Counted from the first letter of the stretch, positions 48,966 through 59,398 are shown. The stretch is 64,000 bases of DNA from Jiella endophytica (GCF_004519335.1 NZ_SOZD01000006.1:62001-126000), one strand, 5' to 3'. Numbers and translations: made by a program. The notes: generated by a model from the letters alone, not told the origin.

Positions 48966-49406
48966 CTACTGGCCGGCTTCGATCCGGCGCAGCACGTCGT
49001 CTGGCGAGCGGCTCGGCGTCTGCTTCGTGCCGACGGACACGCCACTGCCCGTCGGCCTGCTGGCCAGCGCCTCGTCGACGTCCTTCGCCTGCTGGCGCTT
49101 CAGCCGCTGCATCCTGGCGACCTCGGCCTCGTAGCCGCGCGACGAGGCGGCGCCCCGTCGGCGATAGGCGAGCGACGCCGCGCGCCGCTCTTGTGCCGCC
49201 ACCGTCGCATCGTCGACCTGCGGCGCCGCAGCGTTCGGATAGGCGCCGAGCAGCGGATAGCCGTCCGGGCCGAGCCGCTGGCCGGAGCGACCCTCCGGCG
49301 GCACCGGCCGGTAGCTGACGGCCTCAGGCGCCATCGCCGCATCCTGGTAGGACTGGCAGCCGGCGAGCACCCCCGCTGCGACGACGGCGGCCAAGGCGCG
49401 CGGCAT
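48966..49406 (-). CDS. Small lipoprotein, unknown
   Basis: A 146-residue predicted lipoprotein: basic start MPRALAAVVAAGVLAGC with a clear lipobox. The start at 49406 is set by GGAGGG 4-5 nt upstream; the open frame extends to 49667 but the extra part has no features. The mature part is polar, Arg/Ala/Gln-rich, with a Lys/Arg helix (RMQRLKRQQAKDVDEALASR). No family is recognised. It is 36 bp upstream of the aminotransferase gene on the same strand. Confidence 0.75.
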   Translation of the reverse strand: MPRALAAVVAAGVLAGCQSYQDAAMAPEAVSYRPVPPEGRSGQRLGPDGYPLLGAYPNAAAPQVDDATVAAQERRAASLAYRRRGAASSRGYEAEVARMQRLKRQQAKDVDEALASRPTGSGVSVGTKQTPSRSPDDVLRRIEAGQ

Positions 49407-49763
49407 GATCCCTCCGGTCATCGTAACTGCCCTTCCCCAAGCGGCGGTTGCATCCGTCTGCCGGTCCATGCTCCCCAGCACGGGCACCGGCGTCGTCATC
49501 TTCGTCGCCGGCCATCCACCCCGATAGCCGTCGCCGATGGTGCGAAACCTGCCGCCCTCGGCCGAACGAGGTCGCAGGACACGCTTCTCATCCGTGACGC
49601 CTGTGTCATATCCTACAGATAACGCAATTACAAAGAAGAGCGCGTTCGTTTCATGTCGCCGTTGCAATAAAAGCGCTTGGAACCGAAGCGGAGTTCGGCC
49701 AGCAGGAGAGCGCCCTCAGAATGTCGCCCCGCTGCCCGATCGCAAGAGGGAGGAAAGACGACC
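49407..49763. promoter_or_regulatory. Divergent promoter region between lipoprotein gene and phaC
   Basis: About 355 bp between divergent genes, no gene supported. The half near phaC has an AT-richer tract (about 49605-49675) where the phaC promoter most likely lies, but no clean -35/-10 pair is seen. GGGAGGAAAG precedes the phaC ATG. Confidence 0.35.
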
Positions 49764-51599
49764 ATGGCCACCAAAGCCAGAAAGCCCGAATCCGAACCTT
49801 TCGACGTCAAGACGGACGAGTTCGTGGTCAAGGATCCCGAGGCCTTCGGCCGCAACATGGCCCGCATGCTGGAGCAGATCGGCAAGGCCGCGGCCGCCTG
49901 GGTGGCCCCGCGCGAGAAGGGCGACTATGTCGACGGCAGCCCGCTGCAGATGTCGGAGGTGATCCAGACCCTGTCGCGCGTCTCCGAATACTGGATGACC
50001 GATCCGGCCCGGGCGATGGAGGCGCAGACCAATCTCTTCGCCGGCTACCTCACCGTCTGGAACAATTCGATCCGCAAGCTCGCCGGCGAGACGCCCGAAC
50101 AGCCCATCGAGGCGCCGCGCGGCGACAAGCGCTTTTCCGGCGAGGGCTGGAACGACCATCTGTTCTTCGACTTCATCCGGCAGACCTACCTCCTGACCAC
50201 CCGCTGGGCCGACGATCTGGTCGAGCGCGCCGACGGGCTTGATCCGCATACCCGGCAGAAGGCGGCCTTCTACGTCCGGCAGATCTCCAACGCCCTGGCG
50301 CCGTCGAACTTCGTCATGACCAATCCGGAACTCTATCGCGAGACCGTCGCCTCGAACGGCGAGAATCTCGTCAAGGGCATGCGGATGTTCGCCGAGGACA
50401 TGACGGCAGGCCACGGCAATCTCAGGCTTCGCCAGTCCGACTACACCAAATACGAGGTCGGCCGGGACATGGCGGTGACGCCCGGCAAGGTCGTCGCCGA
50501 AAACGAGCTCTGCCAGATCATCCAATATGCGCCAAAGACCGAGACGGTGTTCAAGCGGCCGCTGATGATCGTGCCGCCCTGGATCAACAAGTTCTACATC
50601 CTCGACCTCAACCCGGAAAAATCCTTCATCGGCTGGGCGGTCGAACAGGGGCTGACGGTCTTCGTCGTCTCTTGGGTCAATCCCGACGAGCGCCACGCCG
50701 AGAAGGACTGGCAGTCCTATATCGAGGAAGGTATCCGCTTCGGGCTCGACACGGTGGAAAAGGCCACCGGCGAGACGGAAGTGAACGCCGTCGGATACTG
50801 CGTCGGCGGCACGCTGCTCGGCGCCTCGCTCGCCTATCTCAAGGCAAAGGGCGACGAGCGGATCAAGTCGACCACCTTCCTCACCACCCAGATCGATTTC
50901 ACCCATGCCGGCGACCTGAAGGTCTTCGTCGACGAGACTCAGTTGAAGACGCTCGAAAAGGCGATGGAGCAGAAGGGCTATTTGGAAGGCTCGCAGATGG
51001 CGACGGCCTTCAACCTGTTGCGGTCCGGCGATCTGATCTGGCCCTATTTCGTCAACAACTACCTGCGCGGCAAGGAGCCGCTGCCCTTCGACCTCCTCTA
51101 CTGGAATGCCGATTCCACCCGCATGCCGAAGGCGAACCACCTGTTCTACCTGCGCAACTGCTATCTCGAGAATCGTCTCTCGCGCGGCAGGATGGAGATC
51201 GGCGGCGTCAGGCTCGACCTCTCGAAGGTGACGATGCCGATCTACAATCTCGCCACCAAGGAGGACCACATCGCGCCGGCGCGCTCGGCCTTCCTCGGCT
51301 GCCATGCCTTCGGCTCGAAGGCGCAATTCGTCCTCACCGGCTCCGGCCACATCGCCGGCGTCGTCAATCCGCCCGCCAAGAAGAAGTATCAGTTCTGGAC
51401 CGGGCCGGCGCCGAAGGACGTCGGCAGCTTCGAGGACTGGCTCCTGGCGGCCAAGGAGACGCCGGGCTCGTGGTGGGGTCATTGGCTGGAATGGCTGAAG
51501 CCGCTCTCGGGTGATCAGGTCAAGGCACGCAAGCCCGGCGGGCGCAGGCTGAAGCCGATCGAGGACGCGCCGGGCCGCTACGTCCGGATCAAATCCTGA
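49764..51599 (+). CDS. phaC: Class I poly(3-hydroxyalkanoate) synthase
   Basis: A 611-residue synthase that polymerises (R)-3-hydroxyacyl-CoA into storage granules. The N-terminal PhaC_N domain covers roughly residues 95-265 and the alpha/beta-hydrolase domain follows. The lipase-like box has Cys as nucleophile (GYCVGGTLLG), with the Asp in NLATKEDHIAP and the His in TGSGHIAGVVNPP. The ATG at 49764 after GGGAGGAAAG is preferred to the upstream one at 49677. No phaE/phaR partner gene is adjacent, as expected for class I. A possible terminator lies 67 nt downstream. Confidence 0.95.
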   Translation: MATKARKPESEPFDVKTDEFVVKDPEAFGRNMARMLEQIGKAAAAWVAPREKGDYVDGSPLQMSEVIQTLSRVSEYWMTDPARAMEAQTNLFAGYLTVWNNSIRKLAGETPEQPIEAPRGDKRFSGEGWNDHLFFDFIRQTYLLTTRWADDLVERADGLDPHTRQKAAFYVRQISNALAPSNFVMTNPELYRETVASNGENLVKGMRMFAEDMTAGHGNLRLRQSDYTKYEVGRDMAVTPGKVVAENELCQIIQYAPKTETVFKRPLMIVPPWINKFYILDLNPEKSFIGWAVEQGLTVFVVSWVNPDERHAEKDWQSYIEEGIRFGLDTVEKATGETEVNAVGYCVGGTLLGASLAYLKAKGDERIKSTTFLTTQIDFTHAGDLKVFVDETQLKTLEKAMEQKGYLEGSQMATAFNLLRSGDLIWPYFVNNYLRGKEPLPFDLLYWNADSTRMPKANHLFYLRNCYLENRLSRGRMEIGGVRLDLSKVTMPIYNLATKEDHIAPARSAFLGCHAFGSKAQFVLTGSGHIAGVVNPPAKKKYQFWTGPAPKDVGSFEDWLLAAKETPGSWWGHWLEWLKPLSGDQVKARKPGGRRLKPIEDAPGRYVRIKS

Positions 51600-51666
51600 G
51601 ACCATCGTCCTATTCGCTGTCGGCCTGCACCGTGAGCCACTGACACCGCGCTCCGCACCGACGGCG

Positions 51667-51689
51667 GCAAGGCCAATCGTTCGCCTTGC
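51667..51689 (+). terminator. Possible phaC terminator hairpin
   Basis: GCAAGGC (51667-51673) and GCCTTGC (51683-51689) form a perfect 7-bp stem with a 9-nt loop, 67 nt after the phaC stop. There is no T run, only TGATTATA following, so strength is uncertain. Confidence 0.4.
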
Positions 51690-51703
51690 TGATTATACGC
51701 TGC

Positions 51704-51719
51704 TGTGACGGCGATCACA
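51704..51719 (+). promoter_or_regulatory. CRP-type palindrome upstream of the P450 gene
   Basis: TGTGA (51704-51708), six bases, TCACA (51715-51719), flanked by C and G to give CTGTGA-N6-TCACAG: a perfect CRP-family site. It is 64 bp before the P450 ATG and directly after a possible -10 element TTATAC (51693-51698). At that place a bound regulator would cover the transcription start, suggesting repression; the -35 is weak. Confidence 0.6.
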
Positions 51720-51783
51720 GAACGACCCCGGCCATTCAAGGCATCTGATCTCGCAGAGACACCTCTGACGAAGGATCAGGACG

Positions 51784-53001
51784 ATGAACATGCAGCAAAT
51801 CCCGGAAGCGGCCGTGCCACCCCGGGTCGACCCCCATACGCTGATGGACGACCCGCACACGAAACTGCGCCGCCTGCGGGAAGACCACGCGATCGTGTCT
51901 TTCGCCGACAACCACGTGCTGGCGCTGCGCGCCGAAGACGTCTTCGCGGCCCCCACCGATCCGCGCACCAAGCAGATCGACGGCATCGACTATGTCAGGC
52001 TGAACAAGATCCCGGCCGGCTACGTGGCGCGCCTGTTCGAGGACATCTTCCTGTTCGGCAACGACGAGACCCACAGGGCCAAGCGCGGCCTGTTCGCCCG
52101 GGCCTTCTCGTTCCAGAACATTCGTCGCCGGCAGACCGGCATCCGGGCCGTCGCCGAGGATATCGTCGCCGGACTGCCGCGCGGCGAGCCCTTCGACTTC
52201 GTGGAAGCCATGGCCGCGCGGCTTCCCGCCGAGATGATCGCCGATTTCCTCGGATTGCCGCGGCTCGATTCGCGCTACTTCGCCAGCCTCGTCTACGACG
52301 TCGCCATGGCGATCACGCCGATCTACCCGACCGCCATGCACGACACGATCGAGGCGGCGGCACGCGAACTCTTCACCTATATCGCCGATGCGCTGACCAG
52401 CCGGCTGAAAGCGCCGCAGGACGACCTTCTCTCGGCGATCATGGTCGACTGGCATGAAGACCCCGTCATCCCCTTCGACAGCCTTGTCCATCAGGTCATC
52501 GCCGTCATCATCGGCGGCACCGACACGACCAGAGCCGGCTTTGCCATGCTGGTGTCCCTGCTCCTTCAGCACCCGGAGCAGTGGGAAGCGGTGCAGCAGG
52601 ATCATTCGCTGATCCCGGGCGCCGTCAGCGAGGCCCTGCGCTACGATCCGCCGGTCGGAACGATCACCCGGCTCGTCACCGCCCCCCTCGAGATCGGCGG
52701 GTTCCGGCTGCAGAAGGGCACCATCCTCAAGGTCAGCGTGCTTTCGGCCCTGCGTGACCCGGCGGCCTACGCGCAGCCCGACGAGTTCGACATCCACCGC
52801 ACCGATCATCCGCGGCTTCATCCGATCTTCGGCAACGGTCCGCACCGCTGCATCGGCGAGGTGCTGGCCAAGCTGGAAATGCAGGAGGCCCTGGCCGCCC
52901 TGGTCTCGGCCGCGCCGGACATCAGGCTGATCGACGTGCCGACGATGATCGGTTTCGGCGGCATCCGGCAGATCACCAGGATGACGACGAAGATCGACTG
53001 A
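51784..53001 (+). CDS. Cytochrome P450
   Basis: A soluble bacterial P450 of 405 residues (no membrane anchor). The I-helix oxygen-binding motif is IIGGTDTTRAGFAML, the K-helix ExxR is EALR, and the haem loop FGNGPHRCIGEVLAKLE holds the axial Cys (about residue 357). AGGATCAGGACG precedes the ATG. No ferredoxin, ferredoxin reductase or biosynthetic cluster is nearby, so redox partners must be encoded elsewhere and the substrate is unknown. Upstream is a CRP-like palindrome. Confidence 0.93.
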   Translation: MNMQQIPEAAVPPRVDPHTLMDDPHTKLRRLREDHAIVSFADNHVLALRAEDVFAAPTDPRTKQIDGIDYVRLNKIPAGYVARLFEDIFLFGNDETHRAKRGLFARAFSFQNIRRRQTGIRAVAEDIVAGLPRGEPFDFVEAMAARLPAEMIADFLGLPRLDSRYFASLVYDVAMAITPIYPTAMHDTIEAAARELFTYIADALTSRLKAPQDDLLSAIMVDWHEDPVIPFDSLVHQVIAVIIGGTDTTRAGFAMLVSLLLQHPEQWEAVQQDHSLIPGAVSEALRYDPPVGTITRLVTAPLEIGGFRLQKGTILKVSVLSALRDPAAYAQPDEFDIHRTDHPRLHPIFGNGPHRCIGEVLAKLEMQEALAALVSAAPDIRLIDVPTMIGFGGIRQITRMTTKID

Positions 53002-53205
53002 TCGGGGGCGCCTGTCTCCGATTGCGGCGGATATCAACAACGGCTATACGGACGGCGTGGGTTCGGGACACCCGCCGTCCGCAGGCTTTGGCCATGGTGA
53101 AGCTCCCGATATCACGGTCGATCGCTCTCGCTGGGCATCGCTGGCCGGTGGCAATGCGGATAACCACCGATGGCCGTGACGCGATGCCGGAAAAGAGCAT
53201 CCGAC

Positions 53206-53646
53206 ATGACAATACCACCCCTGCCCTCGCTGCCGGTCCTGAAGGAACAGGCAAGGCGCCTTCGCGCCTCGCTGAACGAAGCCGGCCAGCCGACCACGCA
53301 CTGCCGTGCACTGGAGCTCATCGCCCACCAGCACGGCTTTCATGACTGGAACACCCTGCATGCCCGGATCGGCAATCGGCCGGCGCTGTCGCCCTATACA
53401 ATCGGTGCGCGGGTCGCCGGATCCTATCTCGGCCAGCGCTTTTCCGGCGAGGTGATCGCCGCCAGCGCGTTCGAGTCGGACCCGACCCGCATCCGGCTGA
53501 CGTTGAAGTTCGACGAGCCGGTGGACGTCGTCACCTTCGACAGCTTCTCGGCCTTCAGGCACCGCGTGAACTGCATCGTCGACGACACCGGCCGCAGCCG
53601 CGAGAAGACCTCCGACGGCCGGCCGCATGTGGAACTTGCCTGGTAG
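53206..53646 (+). CDS. Glyoxalase-related small protein
   Basis: A 146-residue protein. The N-terminal part has KEQARRLRASLNEAG, then HCRALELIAHQHGFHDWNT, the pattern of the 'glyoxalase-related' N-terminal domain found in several proteobacterial small proteins. The rest (about residues 70-146) is beta-rich (SYLGQRFSGEVIAAS). The ATG at 53206 is preferred because GGAAAAGAG precedes it; one at 53170 has no such site. Function unknown; it is separate from the P450 gene by about 200 bp in which nothing is seen. Confidence 0.65.
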   Translation: MTIPPLPSLPVLKEQARRLRASLNEAGQPTTHCRALELIAHQHGFHDWNTLHARIGNRPALSPYTIGARVAGSYLGQRFSGEVIAASAFESDPTRIRLTLKFDEPVDVVTFDSFSAFRHRVNCIVDDTGRSREKTSDGRPHVELAW

Positions 53647-53825
53647 CACCACGGCAGACCAGAACGGCGGGCGTCTCGGTGCTTCGGCCCCCGAAGGTCC
53701 GGACGCCCGCGACCTTGCAGTCGTCGCGCGGCGCCATCAACGCGGCGACACAGATCCATCCGCAACGATACGCCATAAGCCGAGGTCCGATTGACCCGCC
53801 GGCGCCGCGCGGCTAACCGCCAGCG

Positions 53826-54530
53826 ATGCAGTTTCCCTCGCCTTTGATTCCCGGCCGCCTGATCCAGCGCTACAAGCGCTTCCTCGCCGATGTCGACATC
53901 GACGGCGCGGTCGTCACCGTCCACTGCCCCAATCCCGGCGCGATGCTGGGGCTGAAGGCGCCGGGCTCGAGGGTCTGGCTGTCGCGCTCGCCGAACCTCA
54001 AGCGCAAGCTTCCCCTCACCCTCGAAATCATCGAGGCGGATGACGGTCTCGTCGGCATCAATACCGGCCTGCCCAACCGCCTCGCCGAGGAGGCGATCGC
54101 CGCAGGGCTCGTTCCCGCCCTTGCAGGTCTCGGCACGGCGCGGCGGGAGGTGCGCTATGCCGCCGCCTCGCGGGTCGACCTTCTTTACGAGGAGCCGGGC
54201 GGCAGGCCGGTCTATGTCGAGGTGAAGAACGTCCATCTGATGCGAGAGCCCGGGCTCGCCGAATTTCCCGACTGCGTCACCACGCGCGGAGCCCGCCATC
54301 TCGATGATCTTGCCGCCGAGGTCGAGGCCGGCAACCGCGCGGTGATGCTCTATGTGATCCAGCGGACCGACTGCGACCGCCTCGCCTTCGCCGCCGATCT
54401 CGACCCGGCCTATGCAGCGGGCTTTGCCGCAGCGAGGCGCCGAGGGGTTGAAGCCTGCGCCGTTCGGTGCGACATCAGCCTTGAGGGGATCACCCCGGTC
54501 AGCACACTTCCGATCGTCGAGCAACCATGA
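53826..54530 (+). CDS. sfsA: SfsA-family DNA/RNA nuclease (sugar fermentation stimulation protein A)
   Basis: A 234-residue SfsA protein: N-terminal OB-like part [20 protein letters not shown] with [18 protein letters not shown], and a nuclease-like core with [20 protein letters not shown] and [17 protein letters not shown]. SfsA has been described as a maltose-metabolism regulator and DNA-binding or nuclease fold; the role is unclear. The start codon follows a short gap and the stop overlaps map by 4 bp, a pairing common in alphaproteobacteria. Confidence 0.93.
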   Translation: MQFPSPLIPGRLIQRYKRFLADVDIDGAVVTVHCPNPGAMLGLKAPGSRVWLSRSPNLKRKLPLTLEIIEADDGLVGINTGLPNRLAEEAIAAGLVPALAGLGTARREVRYAAASRVDLLYEEPGGRPVYVEVKNVHLMREPGLAEFPDCVTTRGARHLDDLAAEVEAGNRAVMLYVIQRTDCDRLAFAADLDPAYAAGFAAARRRGVEACAVRCDISLEGITPVSTLPIVEQP

Positions 54531-55378
54531 CAACCTATCTCGAGGCCGAGGCGAACCCGATCCGCAACACCGGCGCCATCCGGATCTACGGCCCCGAGGC
54601 CTTTGCGGGAATGCGCCGGGCCTGCCAGCTCACCGCCCGCTGCCTCGACGCGCTCGCCGAAATCGTCGTCCCCGGCGTCACCACCCAGACGATCGACGAC
54701 TTCGTCGCGCAGTTCGCACTCGACAACGACACCGTCTCGGCGACGCTGAACTACCGGGGCTATCCGAAGAGCGTCTGCACCTCGATCAACCATGTCGTCT
54801 GCCACGGCATTCCCAACGACAAGCCGCTGAAGGAAGGCGACATCGTCAATATCGACGTCACCTTCGTGGTCGACGGCTGGCACGGCGATTCCTCGCGCAT
54901 GTATCCGGTCGGCAAGCTGAAGCGGGCGGCCGAGCGGCTCTGCGAGGTCACCTACCGCTCGCTCCTCGTCGGTATCGAGGCGGTGAAGCCCGGCGGCCAC
55001 ATCGGCGACATCGGCGAGGCGATCCAGACCTATGCCGAGAGCGAGCGCTGCTCGGTGGTCCGCGATTTCTGCGGCCACGGCGTCGGCAAGCTGTTCCACG
55101 ACGCGCCGAACATCCTGCATTACGGCCGGCGCGGCGAAGGGCCGGAGATGAAGCCGGGCATGATCTTCACCATCGAGCCGATGATCAATCTCGGCCGCCC
55201 GCATGTGAAGATCCTCAATGACGGCTGGACCGCCGTCACGAGGGACCGCACCCTTTCGGCCCAGTACGAGCACTCGCTCGGCGTTACCGAGGAGGGCTGC
55301 GAGGTCTTCACCTTCTCGCCCGGCGGCCTCGACACGCCGGGGATCGACTTCCAGCGCGAACCCGCCGCGACCGCCTAG
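54527..55378 (+). CDS. map: Methionine aminopeptidase, type I
   Basis: A 283-residue metalloprotease that removes the initiator methionine. Metal and substrate residues of the family are visible: [61 protein letters not shown] and [12 protein letters not shown]. The ATG overlaps sfsA (ATGA). radC follows after 8 bp. Confidence 0.96.
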   Translation: MTTYLEAEANPIRNTGAIRIYGPEAFAGMRRACQLTARCLDALAEIVVPGVTTQTIDDFVAQFALDNDTVSATLNYRGYPKSVCTSINHVVCHGIPNDKPLKEGDIVNIDVTFVVDGWHGDSSRMYPVGKLKRAAERLCEVTYRSLLVGIEAVKPGGHIGDIGEAIQTYAESERCSVVRDFCGHGVGKLFHDAPNILHYGRRGEGPEMKPGMIFTIEPMINLGRPHVKILNDGWTAVTRDRTLSAQYEHSLGVTEEGCEVFTFSPGGLDTPGIDFQREPAATA

Positions 55379-55386
55379 GCGCCGCC

Positions 55387-56172
55387 ATGACAGCCTCCGG
55401 CGAAAGCAGCGACGACGAGCTTTCCGACGCCGGAGCGGCCGGCCTTCCCGGCCTCGAGGAGCCGCTGCAGCGCGGCGACGTGCAGCAACGCCCCGGGGCG
55501 CCGCGCCATCACGATGGCCACCGCGACAGGCTGCGCGAGCGCTTTTCCCAGGCAGGAGCGGACGCTCTCGCCGACTACGAGCTGCTCGAACTCATCCTGT
55601 TTCGCACCATCCCACGCCGGGACGTCAAGCCCATCGCCAAGGCGCTGATCGCCCGGTTCGGCTCGCTCGGCGAGGTGCTCGGGGCGCCGCACAAGCGGCT
55701 GACGGAGGTTGCCGGCGTCAAGGATGCCGTCGCCCTCGATCTCCAGGTCGTCGCGGCGATCAACCGCCGGGCGATGCGCTCCGCCGTCCGCCAGCGCGAG
55801 GTCCTCTCTTCCTGGTCGGCGGTCATCGACTACTGCACCGCCCAGATGGCCCATGAGGCGCGCGAACAGTTCCGCATCCTCTTCCTCGACAAGAAGAACG
55901 CGCTGATCTCCGACGAGGTGCTGGGCACCGGCACCGTCGACCACACGCCGGTCTATCCGCGCGAAGTGGTGCGCCGGGCGCTGGAGCTGAATGCCACCGC
56001 GATCATCCTCGTCCACAATCACCCCTCGGGAGACCCAACGCCGTCGCGCGCCGACATCGACATGACCCGGACGATCATGGAAACGGCAAAGCCCCTCGGC
56101 ATCGCCCTCCACGACCACCTTATTGTCGGCAAGAACGGCCATGCCAGCCTGAAGGGGCTGAAGCTGATCTGA
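55387..56172 (+). CDS. radC: RadC-family JAB/MPN-domain protein
   Basis: A 261-residue protein with an N-terminal HhH-like helical part ([20 protein letters not shown]) and a C-terminal JAB/MPN domain with the JAMM motif [18 protein letters not shown] plus the upstream Glu. Despite the name, the family function in repair is unproven. The first ~50 residues are acidic and variable. It is last in the sfsA-map-radC set and converges with panB. Confidence 0.94.
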   Translation: MTASGESSDDELSDAGAAGLPGLEEPLQRGDVQQRPGAPRHHDGHRDRLRERFSQAGADALADYELLELILFRTIPRRDVKPIAKALIARFGSLGEVLGAPHKRLTEVAGVKDAVALDLQVVAAINRRAMRSAVRQREVLSSWSAVIDYCTAQMAHEAREQFRILFLDKKNALISDEVLGTGTVDHTPVYPREVVRRALELNATAIILVHNHPSGDPTPSRADIDMTRTIMETAKPLGIALHDHLIVGKNGHASLKGLKLI

Positions 56173-56221
56173 CGTCACGGCGGGCGCAGGCTCGCCTCAT
56201 GACCGGGCTACCTCGCCGACC

Positions 56222-57040
56222 TCACCCGCGCGGCTTGTAGACGTGCTCATCGGCGGGAAATGCCCGCTCCCGCACCTCGCCGGCATAGTCCGACACCGCC
56301 TTGCTCACCGCCTCGCCGATCGCCCCGTAGCGCTTGACGAAGCGCGGCACCCGGTCGGTCAGCCCCAGCATGTCGTTGATGACGAGGATCTGGCCATCGC
56401 AGGCGCTGGAGGCGCCGATGCCGATCGTCGGTATGCTGACGGTTCTCGTGATCTCCTCGGCGAGCGGTGCAACGACGCCTTCGACCACGACGGCGAAGGC
56501 CCCCGCCTCGGACACGGCGACCGCATCGCCGAGGATCTTTTCCCTTGCGGCGGCGTCGTGGCCCTGGCTCCTGAAGCCGCCGAGCGCATTCACCGCCTGC
56601 GGCGTCAGCCCGACATGGGCCATCACCGGGATGCCCCTTGCGGCGAGAAAGCCGATCGTCTCGGCCATATGCGCCCCGCCCTCGAGCTTAACCGCGCCGC
56701 AGCCGGTCTCGGCCATCAGTCGCGCTGCCGACCGGAACGCCGCCTCGGGCGAAGCCTCGTAGCTGCCGAAGGGCATGTCGACGACGATCAGCGACATGGC
56801 CGTCGAGCGCACCACCGCGCGGCCATGGGCGATCATCAGTTCGAGCCCGACACCGAGTGTCGAGTCCATGCCGTGCTCGACCATGCCGAGGCTGTCGCCG
56901 ACGAGGATGAAGTCGACCAACGGATCGACCAGCGGCGCGAAGGCGGCGTTGTAGGCGGTGAGCGAGACGATCGGCGTGCCGCCCTTTCGGGCCTGGATCT
57001 CCGGCGCCGTGCGGCGTCTTGCGGGTTTCTGCGCACTCAT
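56222..57040 (-). CDS. panB: 3-methyl-2-oxobutanoate hydroxymethyltransferase
   Basis: A 272-residue ketopantoate hydroxymethyltransferase, first step of pantothenate synthesis. Family motifs: [30 protein letters not shown] with the metal-binding Asp, [15 protein letters not shown] and [16 protein letters not shown]. It overlaps the panC stop by 4 bp (ATGA). Confidence 0.96.
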   Translation of the reverse strand: MSAQKPARRRTAPEIQARKGGTPIVSLTAYNAAFAPLVDPLVDFILVGDSLGMVEHGMDSTLGVGLELMIAHGRAVVRSTAMSLIVVDMPFGSYEASPEAAFRSAARLMAETGCGAVKLEGGAHMAETIGFLAARGIPVMAHVGLTPQAVNALGGFRSQGHDAAAREKILGDAVAVSEAGAFAVVVEGVVAPLAEEITRTVSIPTIGIGASSACDGQILVINDMLGLTDRVPRFVKRYGAIGEAVSKAVSDYAGEVRERAFPADEHVYKPRG

Positions 57041-57900
57041 CGGCCGGCACTTTCCTCGGGTCGCGCCTCGCGCTGGTCGATCAGCAGGACCGGACCGACC
57101 TCGGCCGTCACCAGAAGCACCACCGGCCGGTCGATCCGCTCGACGGCCGCGAGGTCGCGGACGTCGCAGATGTCGAGCGAGCGCAGCGCGACCCCGGACT
57201 CGGCATCGATCATCTGCCGCATCACGGCGTATACCCGCGCGGCATCGCTCTCCCCCGCGGACACCAGAGCGGCGCCCTTTCCCAGCGCTGCGGAAAGAAC
57301 CCGCGCCGCCCGCCGGTTCTCCTCTGATAGCCGGACATTGCGGGACGACATGGCGAGCCCGTCTTCCTCACGCACCGTCGGCACGCCGACGATCTCGATC
57401 GGAAAATTGAGGTCCCGCACCATCCTGCGGATGACCGTCAGCTGCTGGAAATCCTTCTCGCCGAAATAGGCCCTCGTCGGCTGGACGATGTTGAACAGCT
57501 TGGCGACCACCGTCGCGACGCCGGTGAAGTGGCCCGGCCGCACCTTGCCGATCAGCATCTCGCCGAGCGGCTTCAGCGAAATCGAGGTCGCGAGCGGCTC
57601 CGGATACATTGCCTCGACGCCCGGCGTGAACACGGCATCGACGCCAGCTTCCCGCAATAGCTGAAGATCGCGCTCCATGTCGCGGGGATAGCTGGAGAAA
57701 TCCTCGTTCGGACCGAACTGTGTCGGGTTGACGAAGATCGACACCACGACGTGGTCGTTCTCCGCCCTCGCGCGGCGGACGAGCTCCAGATGGCCGGCAT
57801 GCAGGAAGCCCATGGTCGGCACCAGGCCGATGGTCTTTCCAGTCCTCCTGCCAGCGTCGAGCGCTGCCCTGAGCTCAGCAACTGTCTCGTATCGTTCCAC
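57037..57900 (-). CDS. panC: Pantothenate synthetase
   Basis: A 287-residue ligase joining pantoate and beta-alanine. It has the HxGH nucleotide-binding motif in [38 protein letters not shown] and the KMSKS-like MSSRNVRLS. The start is GTG at 57900; no ATG fits between it and the family start, and the frame to 58053 has no similarity. With panB it forms a coupled two-gene operon, divergent from the MFS gene. Confidence 0.94.
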   Translation of the reverse strand: MERYETVAELRAALDAGRRTGKTIGLVPTMGFLHAGHLELVRRARAENDHVVVSIFVNPTQFGPNEDFSSYPRDMERDLQLLREAGVDAVFTPGVEAMYPEPLATSISLKPLGEMLIGKVRPGHFTGVATVVAKLFNIVQPTRAYFGEKDFQQLTVIRRMVRDLNFPIEIVGVPTVREEDGLAMSSRNVRLSEENRRAARVLSAALGKGAALVSAGESDAARVYAVMRQMIDAESGVALRSLDICDVRDLAAVERIDRPVVLLVTAEVGPVLLIDQREARPEESAGR

Positions 57901-58112
57901 GGGTCTTCGTCCGTTTCCTCGCCGAGACGGGGTTCTATCGGCAAGCGGGGCGAAGCGAAAGGTCCGATCCGTTCCGCTTTCGCCCCTGACCGGAGCGAAA
58001 AACCGCCAATCATCGATAGCGCTGATGGCAGCGATCGGAAATCGGCGTTTCATGCCGGACGCGGCATGCAGTATCAGAGAACTCCCAGTTCCGGTCCGAA
58101 GGTCGACCCGCC

Positions 58113-59342
58113 ATGACTGCCATTTCTTCCCGCGATCGCTCGGAGAGCGGCGCGCTCCTCGCCATCGGCGCCGGCTGCCTGATCGCGCTGCTCACCTTCG
58201 GCCCGCGCTCGGCGATCGGCTTCTTCCAGATCCCGATGCTGACCGACACCGGCTGGAGCCGCGACGAATTCGCCATCGCCATCGCCATCCAGAATCTCTG
58301 CTGGGGCGCGGGCCAGCCGCTGTTCGGAGCGATCGCCGACAAATGGGGCACCGCCCGCGTCCTGATTCTCTCGGGCCTCCTCTATGCTGCCGGCCTCGCG
58401 CTCACCGCCGTCGCCCCCTCGCCCTTCTTCCTCACCATCGGCTCCGGCGTCCTCGTCGGCCTCGGCGTTGCCGCCGGCTCCTTCGGCATCGTTCTTGCCG
58501 CCTTCGCAAGGCGGGTCAGCGCCGAGCAGCGCTCCTTCGTCTTCGGCCTCGGCACGGCAGCAGGCTCGGCCGGCATGTTCCTCTTCGCACCGCTCTCCCA
58601 GGCGCTGATCGACAGCTACGGCTGGTCCGATGCTCTCATGGTTCTGTCGGCGATGATGCTCCTCGTGCCGCTTCTCTCGTTTGCCCTGCGCGGCAACAGC
58701 CGGGTGACGCGGGACCTGAAGCCCGAGATCGAGCAGACCATGGGCGCGGCGCTGACCGAGGCCTTCGCGACGAAGAGCTACCTGCTGCTCACCGCCGGCT
58801 TCTTCGTCTGCGGCTTTCAGGTCGCCTTCATCACCGCGCATTTCCCGGCCTTCCTCGCCGATATCGGCATCGCGCCGAAATGGGCGGTGGTGTCGATGGC
58901 ACTGATCGGCTTCTTCAACATCATCGGATCGATCTCCTCGGGAATCATCGGCCAGCGGGTTTCGAAGCCGCATTTCCTCGCCTGGATCTATGTCGCCCGC
59001 TCGATCGTGGTGACGGTGTTCCTGCTGACGCCGATCACCCCGGCGACGGTGGTGATCTTCGCCGTTGTCATGGGGCTTCTCTGGCTATCCACCGTGCCGC
59101 CGACCAATTCCCTGGTCGCGATCATGTTCGGCACGAAATATCTCGGACTGCTCGGCGGCCTCGTTTTCCTTTCGCACCAGATCGGCTCGTTCCTCGGCGT
59201 CTGGCTGGGCGGCTACATGTTCGAGAAGAACGGCTCCTACGACGCGGTCTGGTGGCTCGGCGTCGTCCTCGGCCTCGTCGCGGCGCTGATGCACTGGCCG
59301 ATCCGCGAGACACCGGTGGAGCGGCCGGCGCTAGCGGTGTGA
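58113..59342 (+). CDS. MFS transporter, oxalate/formate antiporter-like
   Basis: A 409-residue permease with 12 predicted membrane segments. The A-motif-like loop between helices 2 and 3 is AIADKWGTARVL. The N-terminal FGPRSAIGFFQIPMLTDTGW and the SxxEQRSFVFGLGTAAGSAG region resemble the OxlT/monocarboxylate group of MFS carriers. Substrate is unknown. It is divergent from panC; no partner gene adjoins it. Confidence 0.88.
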   Translation: MTAISSRDRSESGALLAIGAGCLIALLTFGPRSAIGFFQIPMLTDTGWSRDEFAIAIAIQNLCWGAGQPLFGAIADKWGTARVLILSGLLYAAGLALTAVAPSPFFLTIGSGVLVGLGVAAGSFGIVLAAFARRVSAEQRSFVFGLGTAAGSAGMFLFAPLSQALIDSYGWSDALMVLSAMMLLVPLLSFALRGNSRVTRDLKPEIEQTMGAALTEAFATKSYLLLTAGFFVCGFQVAFITAHFPAFLADIGIAPKWAVVSMALIGFFNIIGSISSGIIGQRVSKPHFLAWIYVARSIVVTVFLLTPITPATVVIFAVVMGLLWLSTVPPTNSLVAIMFGTKYLGLLGGLVFLSHQIGSFLGVWLGGYMFEKNGSYDAVWWLGVVLGLVAALMHWPIRETPVERPALAV

Positions 59343-59349
59343 GAACAGG

Positions 59350-59383
59350 TAGACAGCGGCCAGAACGTATCTTATGATGATAC
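59350..59383 (+). promoter_or_regulatory. higBA promoter with embedded palindromic operator
   Basis: A near-consensus promoter: TAGACA (59350-59355), 17-bp spacer, TATGAT (59373-59378). The -10 is embedded in the inverted repeat GTATC (59367-59371)-N7-GATAC (59379-59383). The GTG of the toxin gene is 16 bp beyond. This is the layout of an autoregulated toxin-antitoxin promoter where the antitoxin binds across the -10. Confidence 0.7.
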
Positions 59384-59398
59384 CATGTTGGTGTTGCC

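Noticed and set aside
49716-51605. 629-codon minus-strand frame opposite phaC
   Set aside because: Antisense shadow; PhaC motifs are complete on the plus strand.
57901-58112. Upstream extensions of panC (to 58053) as a longer protein
   Set aside because: The extra residues have no similarity to PanC and the GTG at 57900 fits the family length.
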